Source: VXYL01 sp965208525 | GTDB taxonomy: Bacteria > Pseudomonadota > Gammaproteobacteria > Pseudomonadales > Azotimanducaceae | NCBI GenBank assembly: GCA_965208525.1 | Contig: OZ242340.1 | Location: 3,410,001 to 3,474,000 of the forward strand | DNA: 64,000 nt | Reading direction: 5' to 3' | Shown here: in pieces, positions 25,194-32,295 of the stretch | Layout: the number at the start of each line of letters is the position of its first letter | Numbering within the stretch: the stretch's first letter is position 1 | The notes under the pieces: model-generated | Told to the model about the DNA's origin: nothing | Seen by the model: the letters and a program-made list of their open reading frames with translations, nothing else | The model's database searches: none | Made by a program: the position numbers and the translations under genes

Positions 25194-25951
25194 CAGCCGC
25201 CCTCCCCGGCTAGGAAGTACCCCACGATCTGCGTCTGAAACAGCACGAACCCCGCCGTCATCAACGCGAGGTTCAAGGCCAAGGCCGAGCGCTCGAACAC
25301 CTTAAGGCGCCGCCACCAAGCCAGCACTGCAACCACCGCTGCCAGCGCCAGCAACTGGCCAATCTCCACGCCCACATTGAAGCTCACCAGATTGACCAGC
25401 AGCCCATCCGGCGACAACTGCAACTCCTGCACCCGCGTCGCCAATCCCATGCCATGGCAAAGCCCAAACGCAAACACTGCAAGGCGCGGGTCCGGAGCGA
25501 AGCTCCGCTCCCCAACAGCCACCGACCCTCCCGACACGCCAGCCAGTGCCGGCCTCAGCCCCCGCGCAAAACCCCCGACGTTCTCGAAGGCCTTGTAAAC
25601 CACCGACAGACCAATCACCGCATCCACGAGATGCGCATCCATGCGCCACTCGGCGAGCACTCCAACGAGCAGCGTGAGGCTGTGCCCGGCGGTGAACAGC
25701 GTCACATACAGCAGCACATCGCGCAGCCGACGCAGATAGAAGACCACCCCCACGAGATAGAGGACATGGTCCATCCCCGTGAACATGTGCTTGGCCCCAA
25801 GGTAGCCAAACACCCCCACGGCGACCCCAGACACCCCCTCCACAAAGGCGGCATTGCCTTCCGAGATAGCGTGCCCCAACGCCACGGTGCCTACCAGCAG
25901 GAGAGCGACAAGCGTCAACCATTGCCAGCGATGGATCCACTGTCGGGTCAT
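25193..25951 (-). CDS. HupE/UreJ family membrane protein
   Basis: A 252-residue polytopic membrane protein. The family signature is the His/Asp-rich first part, LGAKHMFTGMDHVLYLVGVV, then FTAGHSLTLLVG and FAFGLCHGMGLATRV, which are candidate metal ligands. HupE/UreJ proteins are linked to nickel or cobalt uptake for hydrogenase and urease, but neither enzyme is encoded here, so another metal or role is possible. A second, divergent HupE-like gene lies at 48216-49205. It heads a three-gene operon. Confidence 0.85.
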   Translation of the reverse strand: MTRQWIHRWQWLTLVALLLVGTVALGHAISEGNAAFVEGVSGVAVGVFGYLGAKHMFTGMDHVLYLVGVVFYLRRLRDVLLYVTLFTAGHSLTLLVGVLAEWRMDAHLVDAVIGLSVVYKAFENVGGFARGLRPALAGVSGGSVAVGERSFAPDPRLAVFAFGLCHGMGLATRVQELQLSPDGLLVNLVSFNVGVEIGQLLALAAVVAVLAWWRRLKVFERSALALNLALMTAGFVLFQTQIVGYFLAGEGG

Positions 25952-26256
25952 GTCGATTGCGGCACCGGCCTCATTTGCCCATGGCGTGAATCGTACCCCT
26001 CGTGAAGACGGCCCTCGTGAAAGTGTCCTGCACGCGCGGTCTCCATCACGCTGGTGCTCGCCCTCCCGACGATCGAGGTCGTTGGTGATACCGGTGTGCA
26101 GAGTCTTGCTACTGCACTTGAAGTTTCATTGGTAACTATATCTATCCAATATTAATTTTGATGACCTATGTTGCCCAGGGGCAACGGCCAACGCGCCCTG
26201 CCCCCAGGCCGGCTCGATCCCATCCCCGTCCAAGAGGACGTAAGTGGCCAACGCCG
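25952..26256. other. Intergenic stretch with AT-rich promoter-like island
   Basis: About 305 bases upstream of the HupE operon. Bases 26126-26165 are strikingly AT-rich for this DNA (TAACTATATCTATCCAATAT), with a minus-strand TATAGT that could act as a -10 box. The segment may hold the HupE promoter. No gene was seen. Confidence 0.4.
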
Positions 26257-26727
26257 TCAATCCTGCCGCAGTTCCCGGGCGTAGGCTTGGTGGCAGGCGA
26301 GGCAGATGTTGTAGAGGTGGCCGCCGGCCTCGAAGAGGGCTTCGGGGTCTTGGGCTTCGGCGATTTCGATCAGGCGGCCTCCCATCGTTCGCAGGCCTTG
26401 GGAGTATTCCAGCCAGTCGGCGCCCTCTTCGGCTAGCCCCGGCACCATCAGGAGGTTGCCGCTTTCCGCGAGAACCCAGGCGGCGTGCTTTACCCGTGCC
26501 CAGTCTTCCTCGTCCTTTGGCGCGAGGTCAATCTCGCCTTCGGCGGTCGTGACGAAGCCGGCGAAGCCCCAGATCACGTCTGCGGCTGGGTCCAGCACCC
26601 AGTCCATGGTTTCCTTCATGTCGCCCACGGGCTCCATTGGCGTGGTCACCTCTTCCTCTACGCTACAGGCCGATAGGAAGGCGGCAGCGCTCAGGGAAAA
26701 CGCGGCAAGGCGTCGAACGGAGGTCAC
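26257..26727 (-). CDS. Cytochrome c-like lipoprotein
   Basis: A 156-residue lipoprotein. The signal peptide ends SLSAAAFLSAC with the lipidated Cys near residue 21, and the C-terminus holds one haem c site CLACHQAYA. The intervening helical region (KHAAWVLAESGNLLMVPG) resembles cytochrome c'/c556-type bundles, in which the CXXCH is also C-terminal. It should carry electrons on the periplasmic face. It starts with GTG in a 4-base overlap (GTGA) with the upstream membrane gene; a longer frame to 26808 is rejected. It is the last gene of the 26257-30335 operon. Confidence 0.78.
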   Translation of the reverse strand: MTSVRRLAAFSLSAAAFLSACSVEEEVTTPMEPVGDMKETMDWVLDPAADVIWGFAGFVTTAEGEIDLAPKDEEDWARVKHAAWVLAESGNLLMVPGLAEEGADWLEYSQGLRTMGGRLIEIAEAQDPEALFEAGGHLYNICLACHQAYARELRQD

Positions 26728-27188
26728 GAGAAGCCGATCCAGCGCCCAGCGGCGGCCACCGTGAACCACACCGTCAGGGAAATGGCGCCCACCAAGGCCG
26801 TTGCCCACCTTGGCGCGTCACGGCGCATGGCGATGCGGTTGCGCACGCCGAAGGTGAAAACGATACCGATGGCGAGGGCGCACATCTTCACCCAGAAGGA
26901 GGTGTTGTAGTAGCACTTGATGGCTTCCGAGAGAAAAAGTGGAATGCCGGTGGCGAACATCAGCACGAGGCTGCCGAGGAACCACGGCCGCGCAGAGGAA
27001 AGAACCGCCGGCACCGTGGCGCGCGTGAGGCCGGCGCCGAGCAGACGCAAGTCCACCACCAGCACAGAGCCACCGAGCATGGCGAGGCCCAGGAGATGCA
27101 CTGCCTCGATGCCTGGGAACAGCCACAGCGATTCGCGGATGGTCTGGCCGATCCAGGTTTGCTCCAGCCTGTCGAATGTTTCGAACAT
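26724..27188 (-). CDS. DUF6644-like membrane protein (second copy)
   Basis: A 154-residue protein with about four membrane helices. The opening (IRESLWLFPGIEAVHLLGLAM) and VLVVDLRLLGAGL resemble the gene just upstream, so the two are tandem paralogues of a DUF6644-type family. The conserved His in EAVHLLG and a second region WFLGSLVLMFATG could be involved in haem binding, but this is inference. It overlaps the cytochrome c lipoprotein gene by 4 bases. Confidence 0.7.
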   Translation of the reverse strand: MFETFDRLEQTWIGQTIRESLWLFPGIEAVHLLGLAMLGGSVLVVDLRLLGAGLTRATVPAVLSSARPWFLGSLVLMFATGIPLFLSEAIKCYYNTSFWVKMCALAIGIVFTFGVRNRIAMRRDAPRWATALVGAISLTVWFTVAAAGRWIGFS

Positions 27189-27192
27189 CGCC

Positions 27193-27747
27193 TTACATCG
27201 AAGCCTCTACCACACAGCCCGCCATCCACATCACGAAGGGCGAGGGGTCGCGGTCGCAGTCGAACCAGTTGTAGGCAATCATGCGCCCGCAGACGATGAC
27301 GCCAGCCCAGATCGCGAGCGAGACGCCACCGGCGACGCGCACGGCGGTGGGCGGCTTCGGGTGGTTGTCCCAGAAGGTCCGGTCACGCTGCACGCGGCGG
27401 TGGAACCACCACGCGTTGATGCCGCCGGCAATCAGGAGCACCACCTTGACGCGGAACCAGACGCTCTCGTAGGTGCGCACGGGGATGGCGTAGAAGAGGA
27501 GCACGCCGGTGGCGATCATGATGACGAACCCCGCCACGGACCACGGCAGCAGCCGCCCCGTCAGGTGCGACACCGCCACGTTGCGGAAGGCGAGCCCCAC
27601 GAGGCGCAAGTCCACCATCGCCAACATGCCGACGAACAGCATCACCGTCAGCACGTGGGTGGACTCGATCAAGGGATACATCCACAGCGACTCGTGCAGC
27701 GCCGTGCTCCACGCATGGGTGTCGAGCCACTCCACGAACGACCGCAT
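27193..27747 (-). CDS. DUF6644-like membrane protein (first copy)
   Basis: A 184-residue membrane protein with about four to five helices and no recognisable enzyme motif. LHESLWMYPLIESTHVLTVM and MVDLRLVGLAFRN align well with the next gene (26724-27188), only 4 bases away, so they probably form a heteromeric membrane unit. With the downstream cytochrome c lipoprotein this suggests a small membrane electron-transfer complex; this is inference from context. Confidence 0.7.
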   Translation of the reverse strand: MRSFVEWLDTHAWSTALHESLWMYPLIESTHVLTVMLFVGMLAMVDLRLVGLAFRNVAVSHLTGRLLPWSVAGFVIMIATGVLLFYAIPVRTYESVWFRVKVVLLIAGGINAWWFHRRVQRDRTFWDNHPKPPTAVRVAGGVSLAIWAGVIVCGRMIAYNWFDCDRDPSPFVMWMAGCVVEASM

Positions 27748-27785
27748 GGCGTGGCCTCAGGGTGCGGATTTCGTGTGCGGTCTTC

Positions 27786-28244
27786 TCATTCGCCGTCGGA
27801 TTCGCCTTGTTGGGGTCGCGGCGGCTCGGTGGGGTCTGCGCCATCGCGGGGAGCGCCCGTGCCACTCGAACCCATGAACAGCGATTGGCCATTCGCGAAG
27901 GTCATGTTGCGGCCGTTGCCGCGCTTGGAAAGGTCTTTCGACTGGTAGCCGTCGATCACCACCTCCGTGCCCACCGGTACGGAGTTGCGGTGGATACCGC
28001 GCCTGAGCAGCGTGTTGGGCGTGCCGGCCTCCATCATCCAGACCGTCTTGGTGCCGTCCTCGTTCGTGTGCTCGACGTGGAACCAGGCATGCGGGTTGGT
28101 CCACTCGATCTTCACGACCGGGCCCTTGATTAGGATGGGTCGGTTCGGGTCGAACTCGGCGCCGAAGGCGTGGTGGGCCTGGGTGGCTGGTGCGGCCAGC
28201 GTTAGCGCCGTCGCCACGGCGAGGGTACACAAAGTTCGTTTCAT
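27786..28244 (-). CDS. DUF6152-like periplasmic protein
   Basis: A 152-residue exported protein: signal peptide MKRTLCTLAVATALTLAAPA then the conserved HHAFGAEFDPNRP, IEWTNPHAWFHVE and GRNMTFANG. This is the DUF6152 pattern, a small OB-like periplasmic domain of unknown function common in Gammaproteobacteria next to the membrane and beta-rich genes found here. The ATG at 28244 has CAGGAGAGAACTCA before it; a 46-residue upstream extension is rejected. Confidence 0.78.
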   Translation of the reverse strand: MKRTLCTLAVATALTLAAPATQAHHAFGAEFDPNRPILIKGPVVKIEWTNPHAWFHVEHTNEDGTKTVWMMEAGTPNTLLRRGIHRNSVPVGTEVVIDGYQSKDLSKRGNGRNMTFANGQSLFMGSSGTGAPRDGADPTEPPRPQQGESDGE

Positions 28245-28384
28245 TGAGTTCTCTCCTGCTGTTCGTTGGCGGGGCGCTTGCTGGAGGGTGATTTCATTGC
28301 GAGCACGTAGGCGACCACTGCCTTGCGCGCCTTGCGGCGCGACGGAGAACGAGACGCCCTCCCTCCGGCCCCGATGCAACACCC

Positions 28385-29449
28385 CTACTCCGCGCCTGCC
28401 GCTAGCTCCGCGCCTGCTGCCAGCGCCTCGGCTTCTAGACGGCGGGCGCCGCGCAAGATGTTGCCGAGGGAATAGTTGCCTTCGTGGCAGGCGTATTCAT
28501 ACACCGGCTCGTCCGTGGCAGGCCACGGGTATTCGCCGCTCCACGGCGCCTCCCACACGTTTGGGTCCTCCACCGTGAAGCTATAGAGCAACGTGTCCTC
28601 ATCGATGCGCTTGAATCGCTCCACCACGTGCAGATCGCGCGTTGCAAGGCCGAGCGCTGGAGTGTCGTTGAAGTTGGTCGTGTCCACCACGAGCGTGTCG
28701 CCTTCCCAATAGCCCACCGAATCCCCGAGCCAACGCCGCACTTCGCCCGGCGCGTGGTCGGCATTCATGCGCACAATGCGGGCGTCATGCACCATCTCGG
28801 TGAGGATCATGATGTGGTCGGGCGTCTGCACGATGCGTTTGTGGTTGTTGTAGAGCGCCGGCATCATCGGCGGCCCGCCGGTGGAGCTGAAGCCGAGCAG
28901 GCAGCGTTCGGCTAGTGGGCGAAGTTCCACGTCGTCGTAGGGCCCCAGGCCGTCGTTCTCGAGCCACCAAGCGGTGCCGGTGTTCTCGCGCCAGAAACTG
29001 CGCCGCGCTTTGGCGCGCTCCTGCGCCCCGGGGGTCATCGCCGGGCGGCGACCGTTCGGTGGGTCATAGACGATGGAGGTGCGGAACTTGCCGTCGATCT
29101 CGAAGTTGCGCTCGCCGTTGTCGATCCAGAAGCTGTCGTAGCCGCCGACGTTGCCGGCGGCGCCTGGAGAGCCATCGCCACCCACGGGAGGTGCGCCGCG
29201 GTCGGCTGCCAGATCGGCAGAGCCTTCGGCCATCGCTTTGGCGGCTCGTTCCTCGATCTCCTTGGCCTGTTCGACGGTCAGAAAGGCGTTATCGCCGAAG
29301 ATTTGCGGGCGATCCACCGGGGTGAGGGTGGCCACGTCGTAGTAGCCGGAAAGGTCGGGTGTGCCGTCGGCGGTGCGTGGCATGTCGGCTGCGGCTGCAG
29401 ATCCGAGCGCCAGAGCGAGTACGGAAGCGGAGAGCGAGTGCCTGTTCAT
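28385..29449 (-). CDS. Exported protein of unknown function (GDTLVVDT family)
   Basis: A 354-residue exported protein with signal peptide MNRHSLSASVLALALGSAAA. It carries ARIVRMNADHAPGEVRRWLG, SVGYWEGDTLVVDTTNFND and VERFKRIDEDTLLYSF, motifs shared with the upstream gene product (29478-30335). These belong to a widespread but uncharacterised periplasmic family. Close packing with the DUF6152 and DUF6644 genes indicates one operon. Confidence 0.72.
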   Translation of the reverse strand: MNRHSLSASVLALALGSAAAADMPRTADGTPDLSGYYDVATLTPVDRPQIFGDNAFLTVEQAKEIEERAAKAMAEGSADLAADRGAPPVGGDGSPGAAGNVGGYDSFWIDNGERNFEIDGKFRTSIVYDPPNGRRPAMTPGAQERAKARRSFWRENTGTAWWLENDGLGPYDDVELRPLAERCLLGFSSTGGPPMMPALYNNHKRIVQTPDHIMILTEMVHDARIVRMNADHAPGEVRRWLGDSVGYWEGDTLVVDTTNFNDTPALGLATRDLHVVERFKRIDEDTLLYSFTVEDPNVWEAPWSGEYPWPATDEPVYEYACHEGNYSLGNILRGARRLEAEALAAGAELAAGAE

Positions 29450-29477
29450 GGTGCCTCCTTGAAGGGCGATGGCGTGA

Positions 29478-30335
29478 CTAGCGCGGCAGCGGGTTGCGGC
29501 GCCACTCGCCGTACATGAGTTCCTCGACGAACGCGACGCACTTGAAGTCGAGCAGCATCGCGTTCGGCTCCATGCGCCGGTAGAGGGGCATCGAGATTCT
29601 CCAAGGCTCGGTGAAGGTCTCGGGGTCCTCGATGGTGGCCTCGTAGTGCAGGTGGTTTGGGCCGGTCGGCGTGTAGCGCTCCACCACTTTCATTTGGTTG
29701 CTGTGGTGGTTGCCGGCGCGGTCGAACCACGTCATCTCGTTCAGGCCCGTGACGGTGAGGACAAGCGTGTCGCCATCCCAACTCGCGACGGACTGGCCCA
29801 TCCAGGAATCCACCGGCGCCGGGCCGGGGTCTTCGCTGTAGACGTTGCGGTTGGCACCGGCCCACTGATAGACGATCTCCAGTGCATTCTCGCCTTGGAT
29901 GATCTGGAACGGCTGCGGCATGTAGGTGGCGCGGGGCACGCCCGGAAGAAAGCACTTCACTTCCGGGTCCCGCTCGGCCCAGTGGGCGCGGTTCTCGTCG
30001 CGCTTGGCAAGGGCTTCGGGCGTATAGGGGATCTTGCCGCCTTCGACCACGCCCAAGCTCGGCGGCACCGAGGCCACGGCACCGATGTAGAGCGTCTTGA
30101 GGTCAGGCACGGGACCGTGCGGGCCTTCCCTGAGCCCCATCGAGGGCCGCGCCATGTGGCGTTCGATGTCGTAGTTGGCCTCGTTCAGCGCCTGCCAGAC
30201 GCCGTTCAAGTCCGGATGCACGCCGCCAGGCCCGCGCGGCGCGACGTACGGATCGTCACCAGCAACGCTCGCGCCTCCCCAAGACGCCACCGCGGCGATC
30301 AACGCACTAGCAAGCCCTCGACCGGCCAATCGCAC
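29478..30335 (-). CDS. Exported protein of unknown function, paralogue of downstream gene
   Basis: A 285-residue exported protein related to the next gene: SVASWDGDTLVLTVTGLNE and KVVERYTPTGPNHLHYEAT match its motifs. It starts with GTG at 30335, chosen because AGGAGGGGCAT precedes it and a signal peptide follows (LASALIAAVASWGGASVAG). It is the first gene of the six-gene minus-strand operon that ends with a cytochrome c lipoprotein. Function unknown. Confidence 0.7.
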   Translation of the reverse strand: MRLAGRGLASALIAAVASWGGASVAGDDPYVAPRGPGGVHPDLNGVWQALNEANYDIERHMARPSMGLREGPHGPVPDLKTLYIGAVASVPPSLGVVEGGKIPYTPEALAKRDENRAHWAERDPEVKCFLPGVPRATYMPQPFQIIQGENALEIVYQWAGANRNVYSEDPGPAPVDSWMGQSVASWDGDTLVLTVTGLNEMTWFDRAGNHHSNQMKVVERYTPTGPNHLHYEATIEDPETFTEPWRISMPLYRRMEPNAMLLDFKCVAFVEELMYGEWRRNPLPR

Positions 30336-30728
30336 ATGCCCCTCCTGACACTTAAATGTCCTCGCGCGAGTGTACTGCAACCGGCACCGAGTTGAGGACT
30401 CACGCTGAAGTCGGATGGTGCCTCACTTTGACCTTCCGGCTGTAGTGGATGGGCGCTGGAAGCCGGCGATCGCGTTCACTGGCTGCCGACGCCGCTTGGA
30501 GGGAGGGCGCCCCGCCCTCCCTCCAGAGCACGACGCGCCCGAGGCCTCGCCAAGCCATCGACACGTCGGCGCGAAAAATCGAGTGGGCGACGAGGCCAGC
30601 CGGCGACGGCCTCGGAGCAAGGCATTCTCCCTTCCCTTGCGCCGAAAGGCGCATTTCCATGGCCGTCGTCGGCGCGCCAGGGAAGGCAGAATGCCTTCCC
30701 TCCGAAGGCTCCTGCTCGACGAGAAACC
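30336..30728. other. Intergenic stretch holding palindromic repeats
   Basis: About 393 bases between pyk and the exported-protein operon. It contains a GC-rich palindrome at 30497-30521 (GGAGGGAGGGCGCC...) and a REPIN-like pair at 30611-30708. Plus-strand frames through it are repeat-derived and not called. Confidence 0.6.
30611..30708. repeat. REPIN-like inverted pair of palindromic repeats
   Basis: The left half (AAGGCATTCTCCCTTCCC then GCGCCGAAAGGCGC) is an approximate inverted copy of the right half (GGCGCGCCAGGGAAGGC then AGAATGCCTTCCCTCCG). Each half is palindromic by itself. The right half is nearly identical to 55508-55547 inside the PQQ dehydrogenase gene and to 42360-42397. Confidence 0.75.
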
Positions 30729-32180
30729 CTACTCGTCGAGGGTCAAGGGCGGATTGACTGGTTCCAACCCAACGCGTCGGATCTGAATGGCGTCCACGCG
30801 CCGGTCCGTGAGAATGTCGGAGACAACCACCACTTCCCGTTCCGGGTCGATCCCCTCACGTTCCCTCAGCACGCCGAGCGCCGTCTGGATGGTCTTTTCC
30901 GGATCGCGGCTGAAGGGTGTGCGGTGGGCGAACACGCCGCGATTCAGCATCAGGCGTCGTCGGGTCTGGCTGCGATTGGTGAAGGCATAGATCGGGACAC
31001 GCTCGGGGTGGCAACTGGTCACCAAATCGGCCGTCAGGCCGCTGCGCGTGATGACGACGATGCCAGCGGCGTTCACCGCCTCCGCCAGCGAAACCGCCGA
31101 CGTGGCAAGATGCTGCAGCGGCGCGTCGATCGCGAGGAGCTTCCACAGCTCGAAGCCTTTCTGTCGTTCGCTGGCAAGGGCGATGTTGGCGAGCTGTTCG
31201 ACGCAGCGAATGGGGTACCTGCCCACGCTGGTCTCGCCAGAGAGCATCACCGCGTCCACGCCTTCGTAGATGGCGTTCGCCACGTCCGTCACCTCGGCAC
31301 GGGTGGGGATGGGGTTCTCGATCATCGACTCCATCAGGTGGGTTGCCACCACGCAGCGCTTGCCGAGCCGGGCACAGGTTTCCACCAGCCGACGTTGCAG
31401 GTTGGGCAGCTCGGCGATGTCCGTCTCGATGCCGAGGTCGCCGCGGGCCACCATCACGGCGTCGGCGGCCTTGGCGATGGCCTCGACGTGGCTCACGCCC
31501 TCGGTGTTCTCGATCTTCGCCATCACCCTCACGGCGCGGCGGCCTTTCGGTCCGAGCAGCGAATGCAGCTCCTCGATGTCGGTGGCGTCGCGCACGAAGG
31601 AGAGCGCCACGAAATCGATTTCCTGCTCGACGCCAAAGGCGATGTCGGCCTTGTCCTTGTCGGTAATGGCCGGCAGGTTGACGTAGGCACCGGGCAGATT
31701 GACGTGCTTGCGACTGCCAAGGCTGCCGCCGTCCGCCACCCGACAGCGCAGCCGGGTCGGCTCCTTGCCTTCCACCAAAAGGTTGATAAGGCCATTGTCG
31801 AGCCGCACGCGGTCGCCGACGCTCACGGCGGAGGGCAGGTCCGGGTAGTTGACGTGGATCGTTCGGTCGCGGTCCCGGTCGGTCTCCTCGACCGCCTCCA
31901 CATCGAGAAACACCTCCTCGCCGGCGACGAGCGCGAGCGGACCATCTCGGACCCCGGTGCGGATCTCCGGGCCTTGCGTGTCGAGCATGATGGGCACCGG
32001 GTACTTCACCTTGCGGTTCAGCGTCTTCACCCAGTGGATGATCTCCGCCGCCGAGTCGTGGTCGGAGTGCGACATGTTGAGCCGCACCACCGACATGCCG
32101 GCGTTGTAGAGCGCCTCGAGCGCCGCATAGGAGTGTGTGACGGGGCCGACTGTGCAGATGATCTTGGTCTTGCGATGCAT
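30729..32180 (-). CDS. pyk: Pyruvate kinase
   Basis: A 483-residue pyruvate kinase, the last ATP-forming step of glycolysis. Visible motifs are TKIICTVGP (N-terminus), VVRLNMSHSDHDSA, the active-site helix VMVARGDLGIE, and AVMLSGETSVGRYP. The C-terminal domain is present, with EAVNAAGIVVITRSG. Length is normal. The start ATG at 32180 precedes the conserved MHRKTKIICT; the frame stays open a further 69 codons upstream but that part is unrelated. It lies 115 bases after the helicase gene. Confidence 0.95.
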   Translation of the reverse strand: MHRKTKIICTVGPVTHSYAALEALYNAGMSVVRLNMSHSDHDSAAEIIHWVKTLNRKVKYPVPIMLDTQGPEIRTGVRDGPLALVAGEEVFLDVEAVEETDRDRDRTIHVNYPDLPSAVSVGDRVRLDNGLINLLVEGKEPTRLRCRVADGGSLGSRKHVNLPGAYVNLPAITDKDKADIAFGVEQEIDFVALSFVRDATDIEELHSLLGPKGRRAVRVMAKIENTEGVSHVEAIAKAADAVMVARGDLGIETDIAELPNLQRRLVETCARLGKRCVVATHLMESMIENPIPTRAEVTDVANAIYEGVDAVMLSGETSVGRYPIRCVEQLANIALASERQKGFELWKLLAIDAPLQHLATSAVSLAEAVNAAGIVVITRSGLTADLVTSCHPERVPIYAFTNRSQTRRRLMLNRGVFAHRTPFSRDPEKTIQTALGVLREREGIDPEREVVVVSDILTDRRVDAIQIRRVGLEPVNPPLTLDE

Positions 32181-32295
32181 GGCCTCTCTCACGCGCTCCG
32201 GCCGGTAAGTGTATTCCGCGCAACCAAGAATGTGCCTCGAAGCCGACTCAACACCAACGTGTCGGCAGTGAGAAGCACATCGGACTCCAAAAGCC

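Noticed and set aside
30415..30786. Plus-strand frame in the gap before pyk
   Set aside because: It is made of palindromic repeat sequence and lacks motifs.
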